The notes: generated from the sequence alone by a model not told the origin. A stretch of 64,000 nucleotides of DNA from Owenia fusiformis (GCA_903813345.2 CAIIXF020000001.1:49247885-49311884), one strand, 5' to 3'; positions 47,237-59,537 are shown, counted from the stretch's first letter. Made by a program: numbers and translations.

Positions 47237-50200
47237 CGCTTTACATATGAGAAATTATCATATGTTTCCATTGTGAGATCCACAGCAAGTATTATCAGTT
47301 TGGAATAATAATATCTCACCAAAGCGCTAGATATTAAAGTGAGACTCTAATAGATTAGAATGATATGTTTCTGTCTTAATCGAGAACGAGTTCGTGAGAC
47401 ATCAATAACAAAGTTCACATCACGCATCTGCTACCACACTCCCGTGAGAATCTAATTTCAACTATGAAATCGCATTCTTTAAGCGTAAAGGAAGCGTAAT
47501 TATGACTTTTTGCATTACTATGGCTTTTCCAGACCAGGGCACAATATCATTTGTTTCTTTAATATGAAACAAGCTAGCTCAAAGTATGTTTGCAATCAAC
47601 TTAATATGCTAGCTATATCCACTGCCGGAATCACGAACTCGAAATGAAGACATTATATTTTCGTTTCAACATGGCCGGACTTCCAGAAGCAGACTTTGGG
47701 AAGATTTTTCATTTTCTCGATTTAATTGCTTTATCCTCCAGATCTCACTTCAGACTTTCTCGCTTAGGGAGCGATGACACCCTCCGCTTTGTAGCAATGA
47801 AAAGAAGACATATTTGACTTGCAACGAAGACAATTATTTAGTTTTACTGTATACAGTATCAACGTAGTGATTGTTATACTGTCTTCGTTTCATTCTTCGA
47901 AAAGCTATGTACGCATAGGGCAAAGATCCATTGCAAAATATTTTACACAGAACATCTTAAAAAGAATGACATTTTGCAAAGAAAGTTCTGCAAGTGTTAA
48001 ACACTGTCAACACTGCCGCTTATCCAAAGGTCTGGAAACAAAACATAAGTGGAATAAATCATCCACAATGCATTGAGTCCTGGACTTAAATCCTTTAATA
48101 ATGAAGCTATGAAATCCAGTTGGTGTATGTGGTATGCTCTTGTTATATATACAATCAATTCTACATTTTTATGGCAAAACTCACATTGTTAGAATTTGTT
48201 CAAAAATTATTGTGAAACAAGACAATTGCCATAATCTACATCGTATTTATTATTTTGAGATAATGATAATATATTGGTGCAACTTCATATATGGAGCTCC
48301 CATGGTGTGTCTAAACATTTTCAAGGTGTAAATTTACATAGTGCTATGCATTTCTAAGATTTAAAGTAGATCCCTTGGGCAGATTTCTTTGATTGAAATT
48401 ATATATCAAAATTAAAATAGTAAATAGACCCTTGCTTACACCCTCAATAACTTCCATGTACTCAAATCAATTGACCTGATTACAGCCAAAATAAATCAAT
48501 AAATGATCATATTATTTTCTAGTGGTAAAGTGTGAATTGATTATAAAGAGACTTATATCTCATGATCAGAGAAATTAGCAATTGGATTTTTGTTAAGAGT
48601 TGTTTAACTCAGCAATAAGTTAAAAGTTGTGAAATCAAATCAAGGATTGTCTAAATATCATTGTTTCAACGAATTGAAAATAGTGATTCTGCAACAGTTG
48701 CTTTAAAGTAGCTAGTTACTACTAGCTTAAAGATGTAACGATCCCGGGGTAACGATCAGCTACGAGGATTATCAAATATCGTCTGAAGATATTCTTTAAA
48801 TATCATATAAAGTAAAACTACATATCTATAATTTTCATGAAGGTTTTTATCTCGTATAATGATTAAATATACCAAAATTGATATTTAATACGTTGAAAAT
48901 ACATCAGAGACTAAAACACGAGAACGCCAGGAAATTACAATTTTGAGGAAATATTTACAGGTGAAGTCTCTCTGACTTTGAATCAAAGTCCCACATGGCT
49001 CTTCCCATTGATTTTCGAGTAATTACTGCTCAAATGCCCACAGAATAATCGGCTTATAATCGACCTTTAATTGATTAATATAATTTTGTATCCCATTTCA
49101 TACTATGAATGATATGTCATATTATGGATACTTTCCACTTGAAAACAAACGTTGTCATATTCAATTAAGGCATTGCTTTATAGGGGGGGGGGGGGGGGGC
49201 TTTATATAATAGTCAGTCTAACATGTATTTCAGAGGTGCATCTAGTTACCAAAAGTGACTTGAATCTCCGCGCTTGAATCCCAAACTTCTAAAAAGTGTC
49301 CATAATACACAACAATTAATGAATATATCCCCCACAATGACGGATTGACTCGTACAAAAAAATGTATTATGTATTATCTATGGTTGTACAAGTTTGGTTG
49401 GATTCGTTCAAATGTTATGTAACTATATTTATCTGCTGATTGTACAATAGAAAAATGAGTTTTGGAAAAAAAAATTAGCGACCCAACGATCGAGAATTGA
49501 CAAAAGGTTGTAGTGTAAAACAGGCGGGGGTATGGTAGGTTCATTGCCCATCGGCTCTCTTGAGACATTTTATCAATAACAGTATCATATTGGTTAGTGG
49601 CAGTTGCATGACTGTTGCGATAAATATTAAGACAATAGTACACAAATATGTTCCCCTGGCAAGTGCCTGTAGATGATTAAAAGCGAGGTCGGACCCAAGC
49701 TATGTTTTTTTGTACTTTACATATTCTTTATATCAGTTTTAGAGTATCCAATAAACATGCCAGTAACAACGTTGGTGATCAAGGCATAAAATTGAGAACG
49801 ATTGGAAAAGAATGTAATAAAACATCCTTCAAGATCGGTCCTTCACTGCTTTCATAGCAGATAATGTGATGCAATGAATTACTCTTGGGCTAAGGATGGT
49901 AAAAAGGGCGACCTAGTATCCTTATTTTATGAACACCCTGTAGATAACGTATCAATATTGAAATCAAAAGAAACACGAAACGCGGTTGAAAACGTTCATT
50001 CTGTTTACGATAGCATCATATTCTTCTCCGCTTGCTTTCTTCGTGACAATCATTAGTCTGAAGAATAATGAGATTATGTTGTTCTTTTTAATAACACTAA
50101 CACAGGATTGTTATCCCTGTCACCTTAGTTCAAGATAACAGTGAAATTGCGCTTCTATACGAGACAATAACATTGTTTATTGTGATTACAAACAAAAGGC

Positions 50201-50506
50201 ATTTAGGATGTAACCGTTGTCAGGATTACTCCAACATCTTAGGGGAAAGCGTCATCAAATTTGCCTGTGTATTTACTTTAATTTGTTCTAAAAGTCTGAA
50301 AAATGCCCGTATTATACATGAAGATTGATTCCAGTAATTATTGCTTATTACAGTGTGGTAACCGGTCCGATGATTACAGTGTCCGTACTATTCGTTATAT
50401 TTTCCAAGATAGGTGAAAGCAGAGACATAAAACATTATAACGTTTTATATGTGAAAGTGAAAAGCTGCGTTTGTGGAACCTCAACTCACACCACATTCTC
50501 TTATAC
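47237..50506. other. No gene recognised; long poly-G tract
   Basis: About 3.3 kb with no supported gene. Short ORFs (for example 47819-48076, 49374-49643) have no domain features. A run of about 17 G residues lies at about 49183-49199. Confidence 0.5.
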
Positions 50507-50877
50507 CACTGGTGATCCACTCGGTTACGCTGGTTACCGAAACGGTTCGTTTGGTAACAAAATGTCGGAAAATCGAAGGTACGGTTTTTCTTTTTTTGAC
50601 ACGTTGTAGGCATAACTCCCACGACATTGCCGTTTATGTAACTTAAGTGAGGAATTAAATCGACATTTCTGTTGTCTTCTGAGCTATTTTTTCGCAAACA
50701 TGTACATTTTCTAGAACATATGATGCTGATACACGTTTGTGAGAAAAAATGTCTTTGGGATTCTGCCTACAACGCGTGAAATAAGGAAAAAAGAAAAATC
50801 GAACCTTCGACGTTCCGACATTTTGTTACCAAAACGAACCGTTTCGGTAACCAGCGTAATCGAGCGGATCACCAGTG
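50507..50877. mobile_element. Palindromic CAC/GTG element, family B, copy 2
   Basis: 371 bp, with the same ends as 30137-30672 (CACTGGTGATCCACTCG) but part of one arm deleted, so the palindrome is asymmetric. Flanked by TTATAC (50501-50506 and 50878-50883), a 6-bp match compared with 5 bp for copy 1. It is inserted next to the CpG-rich repeat region at 50880-53505. Confidence 0.85.
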
Positions 50878-51896
50878 TTATACGTCGTAATACCGGAAGC
50901 TTACGACGTTATACAAGTATTTTCGGCGGGAGATTTGAAAGTACTCATTTATTTCGACGTTTTGGCAGAATATGTTCTTTCCCTTTCGTAGAAACATTGA
51001 CCACACCATACATATATACCTGTTGTATCACTGCGTCTCAGCATTTCGTCTGAACAAGGGCTAGAACTTCTCAAACCTTCTAGAAAGCACGACAAATTTT
51101 TGAAAGAAATTATCATTTTTTCACAAAATGATCATAGTTTCTATAAACCTAACCCTATCATCTTGAAATATTGCAATTTTCATACATCATCCAGACACTT
51201 CAGTTTCCTAAACCAATGAAAGAATTCCGACAAATTAATTTTTCTTTGAAGATATACGACGTTAAGGAGGTTTACGACGTCTACCATGACATTGTTTCTT
51301 TATATTGTCTTGATCTTACCTCACTAAGAACTAAGAACTAGTTTGGTGTGATAGGGGGGGGGGTAACAAAAGGTAGGTGACATTTGTTTGTGTAGAATCC
51401 AGTGTGCCTACAAAGGGATTAGCGATATTCTGAGTAAATCTTGCAACGCTCATAAAAAATGACTCACTCGAGCTACACATCTGAACTTTCTTGAGTTGCT
51501 TTTGTATTATGTCTACTTTAAATGTGCCAAAGGAGAAGTGTTAATTGACAAACAAGGTATGCAACGTAAGGTGGGTGGCATTTTTGTGTCATTCTGTACT
51601 TCCCCTCTCATTGCATGTAATGGCAAATTGGGTGTAACTTTAATTTTGTTCTTGGTGAACATTGTGAGTAGATTGAACGAGAGAATGTCAGAGAATGAAA
51701 TACGATTTAAATACGGTTGCGACACGGGGACTTTTTGACGAGGACCTTTTTCACAACCAATCAAGCAACAGTTTTGGCAACTCAAACTGACAACGTATCT
51801 CTACGTAAACTTCACTTTTACTCTGAGTTAACTGATGCGAGATACTTAAATTCGTTGAATCCATCTGCTTTTTCCGAAAATGGAATGATGATTACC
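50878..51896. other. Partial CpG-rich element end, no gene
   Basis: At about 51325-51365 lies 'taagaactagtttggtgtga' followed by a G10 run and 'gtaac', a lone right end of the element tandemly repeated at 51897-53505. The rest includes several 'tacgacgt' motifs. ORFs here are not supported. Confidence 0.5.
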
Positions 51897-53505
51897 TTAC
51901 CCCCCTATCACACCAAACTAGTTCTTACCCGTTCTTGCCAGTCCTACGAAAACGTAAAACGGTCTAACTCTGGCTGTGGTCGGGAAATATGTCTAAAATA
52001 ATTAGCTACTTCGTTCATAAACAGTCTTCAATACGTCCATCTCATTCGCTATTCGTTCAGGTCACACCACGTCGGTGTGCAACGTCGTATAACGCGTCCC
52101 TTAGGCTAGAAGATCATCATGACCTGATTACAGAACGGTATGGTCGCCATCGAATTTTGAATCATTTCAGAATTCTAAAATCTCCTTCCCGTCTGAGAAC
52201 GTTTATGAAGTTCGTAAATAGTCCTTAGAAAGTTGCAGCTACGTTCATTCCGTTCGCACAAAGTTAAAAACCAGTTTTCAAGAACGCAGTGGCAACTTGT
52301 TTGGTGTGATAGCTATATTTTTGCTCATTCGTTCATAAGCAGTCTTTAATACGTTCTTAATCAGTTTAAACCCGTTTGCAATTATTCTACCTCGTTCTCA
52401 ATACGTCCTCAGAAAGTTCAACTCGTTGTAAAAACGTCCCTAGTAGGATTAAAGTACGACGGTTCCGTTCGAAGTACATCCAGCTCGTCGTTAGTACGTT
52501 TTCAGTCGTTCTAATTGTAGAACGTGACTACCACGAAAGCATTTTGAGCATGTTCTAAGTTCTAGAGAACCTACCCGTTCAAGTACGTTCGATGAAGTTT
52601 GTAAATAGACCCCAAACGGTTCTAAGTACATCCAGTCCGTTCGTACACAGTTGAAGCCCGTTTTCGAGAACTTAACGAGAACTAGTTTGTGTGATAGTAG
52701 GGTTACCCCCTATCACACCAAACTAGTTCTTACCCGTTCTTGCCAGTCCTACGAAAACGTCGTAAAACGGGCTCAATCTGGCTGTGGTCGGGAAATATGT
52801 CTAAAATAATTAGCTACTTCGTTCATAAACAGTCTTCAATACGTCGATCTCGTTCACAGTTCGTTCAGGTCGCACCACGTCGGTGTGCAACGTCGTATAA
52901 CGCGTCCCTTAGTCTAGAAGGTCATCATGACCTGATTACAGAACGGTATGGTCGCCATCGAATTTTGAATCGATTCAAAATTCTAAGTCACATTCCCCGT
53001 CCGGGAAAGTCCACGAAGTTCGTAAACAGACCGTAGAACCTTGTAGCTACGTTCATTCCGTTCGCACACAGTTTAAAACCAGTTTTGAAGAACGCAGTGG
53101 CAACTTGCTTGGTGTGATAGCTATATTTTTGCTAACTCGTTGATAAATACGTTCTTAATCAGTTTTAACCCGTTTGCAATTAGTTCTACCTCGTTCTCAA
53201 TACGTCCTCAGACAGTTCAACTCGTTGTAAAAACGTCCCTAGTAGGATTGAAGTACGACGGTTCCGTTCGTAGTACGTCCAGCTCGTCGTTAGTAGGTTG
53301 TCACTCGTTCTAATTGTAGAACGTGACGACTAAGAGAACATTTTGAGCATGTTCTAAGTTCTAGATGACCTACCCGTTTGAGTACGTTCGATGAAGTTTG
53401 TTAATAGACCCCAAACGGTTATAAGTGCGTCCAGTCCGTTCGTACACAGTTGAAGCCCGTTTTCGAGAACGTAGTAAGAACTAGTTTGGTGTGATAGTAG
53501 GGTAA
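51897..53505. mobile_element. Tandem pair of an 806-bp CpG-rich element
   Basis: Two copies, 51897-52702 and 52703-53505, each starting TTACCCCCTATCACACCAAA and ending with the complement '...tttggtgtgatagtagggtaa' (terminal inverted repeat of about 30 bp). They abut with no spacer. The interior holds many spaced 'cgttc' and 'acgt' motifs, much richer in CpG than the surrounding sequence. Plus-strand frames at 51989-52228 and 52740-53036 are similar between copies only because the DNA is duplicated. Confidence 0.8.
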
Positions 53506-53979
53506 CTGTATCCGTGCGTTTTACCGTATAGTACATTCGGAGGTTATGTAGGTTTTACTATGAAATTCGCTGTAAAGTTCACTGCCTAGATTGTTGTTAC
53601 AGACATTTACCTATAAAATATATCAATCTTACTGAAACGATGACTAAATCGGTTTGCTGAAATTTCATCAGCCTCGTGTTGTACGTGTACCTTACCCCGC
53701 GCATTCAATTGTGTCACGCTCAATTTGGCACACACCCTGTGAAGATAGGGGATGTGATGTTTGTTGTAAATGATTGGGATTTCGGATTCTGACCGGTTGC
53801 AATTTTGTATTACTACTACTAGTATGTAGAAAGTATAGACTATTTGTTATCAAAAGGCATCGTCCCTCATTCACATGTTCTTAAAGTCATGTAAAGTTAT
53901 TTGCATTTTCGTCTCAAAGTATAGGATTAACAGCACCAAAACTCTGAAATAACACGAATAACATAATAAACTCACTTAC
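53506..53979. other. No gene recognised
   Basis: AT-rich spacer without supported ORF. Confidence 0.45.
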
Positions 53980-54102
53980 CAATTTTAGGGTTTATTCCTT
54001 TGAATTTTCAATCAGATGCTCTTGTTTTCGAAGTGAAAAATGCGCGAATCCATCGTCGAGTAGAAAAATCCAACACATAACAACTATACAGACGCCATCT
54101 TT
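53980..54102 (-). promoter_or_regulatory. Possible minus-strand promoter and first-exon donor
   Basis: On the minus strand AAAGATGGCGTC (54091-54102), a YY1-type initiator motif, is followed about 110 bp later by TTG|gtaagtgag (donor just left of 53980), close to the ideal donor. Together they could mark a non-coding first exon of a minus-strand gene, the nearest being PDE11A 19 kb away. The same layout can arise by chance. Confidence 0.2.
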
Positions 54103-54180
54103 ATAATGAATAAATCGATATTACAACTACCTCATGCGCAAGTTACATAGTATGGACTGCATGAGGAATATGATGAAGTA

Positions 54181-54425
54181 TTTCATGTTTAATTTCATGT
54201 GCATGGTCTTGGCAAGACTTTTAACTTTCTAATTACGTTAACATATTCTCAAGTAGAGCACGAGTTTTTTCTAGGTAAATAAATCCAAGTCCAAGTGAAT
54301 ATAATCAACATTTTTCCACCCGTCAATTTTGTGGATGGAATTATCTCGAAAAAATTCGTGAGAATCTATTATTAAAGTAAGTTAAAAGTCTTACCAAGAG
54401 CATGCACATGGAATCAAACATTGAA
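54181..54425. repeat. Inverted repeat, ~47-bp arms
   Basis: 'aatttcatgtgcatggtctt' at about 54191 and the following 'cttttaacttt' pair with 'aagttaaaagtcttaccaag...gcatgcacatgg' at 54379-54412. About 150 bp separate the arms. Probably an old MITE; no target duplication seen. Confidence 0.6.
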
Positions 54426-54895
54426 TATTCTTGTCATATTCATCAGATAATTATGGGCTTTCATATTGAATGCTCATGTATAAATCTATATGAGCATGAT
54501 ATAGTTATCAAGATTATGCTTCAAACAAATCAAACAGAAAAGCTTCACTGACTTCGTTTTGTACTAGGATTCTAGCTAGAAAATTGTTTGATAGGAGAGT
54601 AGGGGATTAAGAGCATGTATGATCTCCAAAATTCAATGATATGATTTTTATTCAGTGGAAAGTTTAATATTTATAAGTTGATTTTAAGAAAATAAAAATC
54701 ATAGGTTCTTATTATTGCTCATCAAAAAATACAATTTTCAATTTTATGATTGATTTGTCTAATATTTTGCTCATAATGTACCGAACCAAGTGCAACACAA
54801 ATACCTTAAAAATGCCATTACTGGGCATAATTCTTTAGTCCATCAACACTATGTATCTTTAAATAAAAAAACTAAGTGTCGTATCTCGAAAAAAA

Positions 54896-56460
54896 CACGT
54901 GCAGTATGGCAAGTGATTTTAGACAGTCATATCTTTCACCATGAGTACTTTCTGGCTTTTATTAAAACAATATGTTTTCTTTCAAGTGAAGTCCCTATTG
55001 ATAGTAAAATATCAATCCAACTCTCTGAAAAATTATGGATGAGGCCCCCACCCTAGCACTTTATGAAAACTGTTAGGCTTATTTTCTAAAAATAGGATCT
55101 TGTTTTTCTCAATTTAAACATCACCCTTGGTATACGCAGCTAACGAAAATTGACCGGTATGGGTCAAAAGCTGGACCGGTACGGGTTAACGGTTTTATTT
55201 GAATTTAAAATAGCCATAACTTGCTCAATATTGACTTCCTCGTGTCTAATTTGAAATATATGATGCCTCCCGATGCTTTTAAGTACCCCAATTTTTTACA
55301 GATTTTTAAACGGACCAAAACTCTCTAAATGCGCATTTATGCTCTTTTCTCTCGAGAACGACTGTCTCATTTTCACTATAACTCTTATTTAGTACTTCTA
55401 ACATATAAGATCTATTTTTCCCCATCAAGGTATGATGTAAATGACATGCTATTTACATCTTGTGAGTTTCAATGACGCGCGTTTGATTTTATAAAAGATG
55501 CCAAACTTTGTGACAAAGAATTTCATCAGCTATTGCCCCGAACCGGTCCGTCTTCTCGCTACAAGCAGATTGCCCCGAACCGGTCCGTCTTCTCAATGAA
55601 AGCAGGATGAAATTCTTTGTCACAAAGTTTGGCGTTTTTTATAAAATCAAACGCGCGTCATTCAAACTCACAAGATGTAACTAGCATGTCATTTACATCA
55701 TACCTTGATTGGGAAAAATAGATCTTATATGTTAGAAGTACTAAATAAAAGTTATCGTGAAAATGAGACAGTCGTTCTCGAGAGAAAAGAGCATAAATGC
55801 GCATTTAGAGAGTTTTGGTCTGTTTAAAAATCTGTAAAAAATTGGGGTACTTAAAAGCATCGGGAGGCATCATATATTTCAAATTAGACACGAGGAAGTC
55901 AATATTGAGCAAGTTATTGCTGTTTTAAATTCAAATAAAACCGTTAACCCGTACCGGTCCAGCTTTTGACCCGTACCGGTCAATTTTTGTTAGCTGCGTA
56001 TACCAAGGGTGAACATACCGAAAGTCTATATTAACAATTTCTGAAAAGTGGGTGGGCATTGAAATGAGTTAAAGTTCCATAGGGAATACTCGTGCTATCC
56101 ATTGTTTTCAGCATAGTTTTGGTCATCGAAAATTGATATCTTCAAAACTAGACTTTCAATACCATTTTATTTTTGAACATGTCTTAGACCCCTTCTTGAA
56201 TAATGTTTTCATGCAATAAAAATCAGAAAAAGAAGATCCTCTTTTGAGTAAATACTAAATAGGTTCAATATTTTGAAAAAAATGTTGACATGGGGTCCCT
56301 ATTCATAATTTTTCGAATTGTTTGATTTATATTTTTATCATCATGGGTACTTCATTTGAAAGACAACATATTGTTTTGATAAAAACCACTGTATTTATGC
56401 CCAGAAAGTACTCATGGTGAAAGATATGACCGTCTAAAATCACTTGCCATACTGCACGTG
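54896..56460. mobile_element. Outer diverged palindrome hosting family A copy 3
   Basis: Arms 54896-55045 and 56290-56460 are inverted relative to each other: CACGTGCAGTATGGCAAGTG on the left matches the complement of 'cacttgccatactgcacgtg' on the right, followed by more than 100 bp of weaker similarity. The family A element at 55122-56011 is inserted between them, so a palindrome is nested in a palindrome. The outer arms are much more diverged, so the outer element is older. Confidence 0.75.
55122..56011. mobile_element. Palindromic CAC/GTG element, family A, copy 3
   Basis: 890 bp with the same arms and ends as 3199-4091, but with the centre in the opposite orientation ('attgccccgaaccggtccgt'), so the element is inserted the other way round. 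The 5-bp duplication AACAT (55117-55121 and 56012-56016) shows a true insertion. Confidence 0.9.
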
Positions 56461-57121
56461 GTCCTTTATGTGCCCTAGATGTAATAGATGGGAAATAAGG
56501 AAGTTTGTCAAGGAGGCAGCAAAGAGGATTGGCTCCCAGAATCGAAACTCGATATTTTCCAACAATGGAAACGTCGAAACGTCGTTATTTTCTGAAATTA
56601 TAAACGACTATTACTTCAGAATAAACAGTTGAAAAGATTCGAACCAATATCTCGATCATTTCTCGTGATTTTTGGAATTTTTCGTAAGGAGATAAGACCA
56701 AAATTCACGATTCAAATGTTGAAGTGAACAAAATGGCGGCTGTTTGAATTTGAATTTTGTATCACAACATGCCCATATATTATCCTTTGCATTCGTTCAA
56801 CTTCACTTCTTAAATGAGAGCTTCGTTAGTTTATAACTAGATTCTGTGCACAGGGTGCCCATATATGGGACAAAACTTGGAAGTTTGTTTGAAAAAAACA
56901 AGAAGTTACCTTGGTTGCGACCTTCTCTTGACCTTGAACTTTCAGTGAAGGACTTTCTGGTTGATAATCGAAATAAAACATTGAATTTGAACGAAGTTCG
57001 TAGGGATATAGAGAAATCGTCCGTCCGTCTGTTCGTTCAATTGTTCGTTCGTTTGTCCGGACGATATTTCAATACGCTCAGTCAATTCAAAATGGTCGTC
57101 ATTTTTCGAGAAAATGTAACC
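56461..57121. other. No gene recognised; source of one junction filler
   Basis: The left part resembles the end of the 18021-18212 MITE ('agaggattggctcccagaat'). Nucleotides 56750-56780 are identical to filler DNA at 57591-57621. The short ORF at 56846-57145 has no domain. Confidence 0.5.
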
Positions 57122-58061
57122 TTTGATTACTCGAATACCAGTTGACAGATTTGGTTCAAATTTTATGTGATATTTTTTGTGTTATATGCTCAAGATCTTT
57201 TCTAGAATGCCGAATTTCAAAATGGCCACCATTTTTCTTGAAGATAATCTTTGATAAATCAAACACAGCTTAGACTTATTTGGTTTACATTCTATATGCT
57301 CTATATGCTGCAATTGATTGTAAAATATGTACTTTGATAACTCAAATACCAGTTGAAGGAATGATTAGAGCCATTACAATAGATATCTGTGAGGATGTAG
57401 GCAAAGCCACTTGATTCACCCGGTGCTCACCCCTGTATCAGCGGACAGATTTTACATACTAATGATTTCATCCATTTTTGTCTACTGCATTTTTATGTGC
57501 ATGTTTTTATTTTTAAACAATTTGTTTATCTTCATCAGATCATGTCAATTCTATTATCAAAATTCTAAGTCACATTCCCCGTCCGGGAAATTGAATTTTG
57601 TATCACAACATGCCCATATATATTATTTTGATTACTCGAATACCAGTTGACAGATTTGGTTCAAATTTTATGTGATATTTTTTGTGTTATATGCTCAAGA
57701 TCTTTTCTAGAATGCCGAATTTCAAAATGGCCACCATTTTTCTTGAAGATAATCTTTGATAAATCAAACACAGCTTAGACTTATTTGGTTTACATTCTAT
57801 ATGCTCTATATGCTGCAATTGATTGTAAAATATGTACTTTGATAACTCAAATACCAGTTGAAGGAATGATTAGAGCCATTACAATAGATATCTGTGAGGA
57901 TGTAGGCAAAGCCACTTGATTCACCCGGTGCTCACCCCTGTATCAGCGGACAGATTTTACATACTAATGATTTCATCCATTTTTGTCTACTGCATTTTTA
58001 TGTGCATGTTTTTATTTTTAAACAATTTGTTTATCTTCATCAGATCATGTCAATTCTATTA
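57122..58061. repeat. Identical 435-bp tandem duplication with 70-bp insert
   Basis: 57122-57556 and 57627-58061 appear identical over 435 bp (offset 505). Between them lie 70 bp not present at the outer borders. Identity over the whole length, AT-rich non-coding DNA included, indicates a recent event or an assembly artefact. Confidence 0.92.
57557..57626. other. Templated filler at duplication junction
   Basis: Positions 57557-57590 match 52975-53008 exactly (34 nt, 'tcaaaattctaagtcacatt' and 14 more). Positions 57591-57621 match 56750-56780 exactly (31 nt, 'ttgaattttgtatcacaaca' and 11 more). Both sources are on the same strand and upstream. The last 5 bases are unassigned. Confidence 0.9.
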
Positions 58062-58551
58062 AGACTTGTGAGAGTTGAACGCTGTCTGAAAAACACAATG
58101 TGGATTTTAGTTAGAAAGATAAAATAGCTAATTGTAGTTATAGTAATTCGCCAAAAATATGCATTCACCAATTTTTCAATTTTGCCGAATTCGCCAAAAA
58201 TATAACTCCAAATTGATACTTTTATACAAAGCATGCCACTTCGATAACAGCAAAAATATAACAATAGCAATGCAAAAAATGTATTTCAAAACGCTAAAGC
58301 ATATACACTTATCGGTGAGATTTTAAATATCCCAAGGCATTGCAATAATGGTCTGACAAATGTTTTTGTAATGGACTTTAACTAGTGTAACTCTTAAATA
58401 ACGATTGGGAATATACACTTATCTCTAGCATTTGTATCTTTGGCATTGCGTTTTACAATATCAGATTCTACAATGCAAGTTTTGAAGAATGTTTTAAGTT
58501 TTGATATTCAGATTGATACCAAATCAGCGTATTGATTAAGTATCAATTGCG
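58062..58551. other. Upstream flank of the GCNT-like gene
   Basis: AT-rich sequence between the tandem duplication and the start codon. No TATA box or initiator could be assigned with confidence. The minus-strand ORF at 58040-58270 is unsupported. Confidence 0.45.
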
Positions 58552-59393
58552 ATGAAAATAATTCATAACTTTATGAAAGAAATATTTTCTCTTCTTATTT
58601 TACTATCTGCACTCTATTTGATACTAAATCAGTATTCAGCTGATGTAATATGGAAAAGATCTCGAGCAAGACTTCTTGAGTCATTGCGAAATGACAATAT
58701 GCTCAATGTTGATGATGATCTCGATAATAAACATAAAGGAGTGATTGATCGAGAACATCGGGGAGATAGTGCTCAAATTGACGATAGATTGGAAGAGATA
58801 TATAGGAGATTAAACCATACTGATCCAGTGGATTGTGCACAAATTATAAACAAAGATGAAGATGCTATCACGCACGCCCAGAATTACATGAGAGAACACA
58901 AACAGGCGATTATCTCTGATAACGTATTTGTAGAGCTGACCCAAAATTGTGAAATTTTCAAAACTCGGCGTGGATATCACACTAAACCTCTTAGTGCAAT
59001 AGAAAACAAGTTTCCAGTTGCGTTTCAGATAGCTATGTACAGAGACGTTGAGCAAGTAGAACGGCTTCTTAGAGCTATTTATTTTCCACAGAATCTTTAT
59101 TGCATACACGTGGAAATGATGTCACATGAGGCATACATTGCAATATCCAGCATAGCTGCTTGTTTTCCAAATGTGTTTCTCAGCTCAAAGAGAACTAAAG
59201 TTGTATGGGGAGCATTTGGCAACTTGGAACTTTATCTCAACTGCATGTCAGATCTGGTTATGTTTTACCGTGGTCGATGGAAATATTTCATCAATCTAAC
59301 AGGGCAAGAATTTCCACTCAAAACAAATGCAGAAATAGTTGCAATATTGCGGACTCTAAATGGAACAAATGACATCGCCGGATCTGAATCTGC
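58552..59393 (+). CDS. GCNT1-like: Core-2-type beta-1,6-GlcNAc transferase, exon 1 of 3
   Basis: First exon (842 nt) of a complete 475-aa GT14 glycosyltransferase; the family transfers GlcNAc in beta-1,6 linkage to make branches such as core 2 on mucin-type O-glycans in the Golgi. It is a type II membrane protein: short cytosolic N-terminus, signal anchor at about 11-28 (IFSLLILLSALYLILNQY), acidic stem, then the catalytic domain from about 130. Family blocks visible: FPVAFQIAMYRDVEQVERLL, LLRAIYFPQNLYCIHV, ACFPNVFLSSKRTKVV, LNCMSDL, WKYFINLTGQEFPLKTN. Sequons at N88, N248 and N270. At INLTG, Thr replaces the Cys of the vertebrate INLCG block (recalled as an unpaired Cys). The donor is CTGC|gtaggt, completing an Ala codon with exon 2. 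About 45 residues longer than human GCNT1, mostly stem. Confidence 0.92.
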
Positions 59394-59537
59394 GTAGGTT
59401 TTATTTTAGCCATCTCTCTTACCAATGGTGTCTTAAACTATATTTGTATATGTCTCATTCATAACTGGACTTTGTCTGGTTCAGATTCGTTGTCACTAAG
59501 AATGAAACCAACCAATATATGTACATTTGATTTTTAG

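Noticed and set aside
51989-53036. Pair of similar plus-strand ORFs (79 and 98 codons)
   Set aside because: Similarity follows from the 806-bp DNA duplication; differences between copies are not biased to synonymous sites, and no known domain is present.
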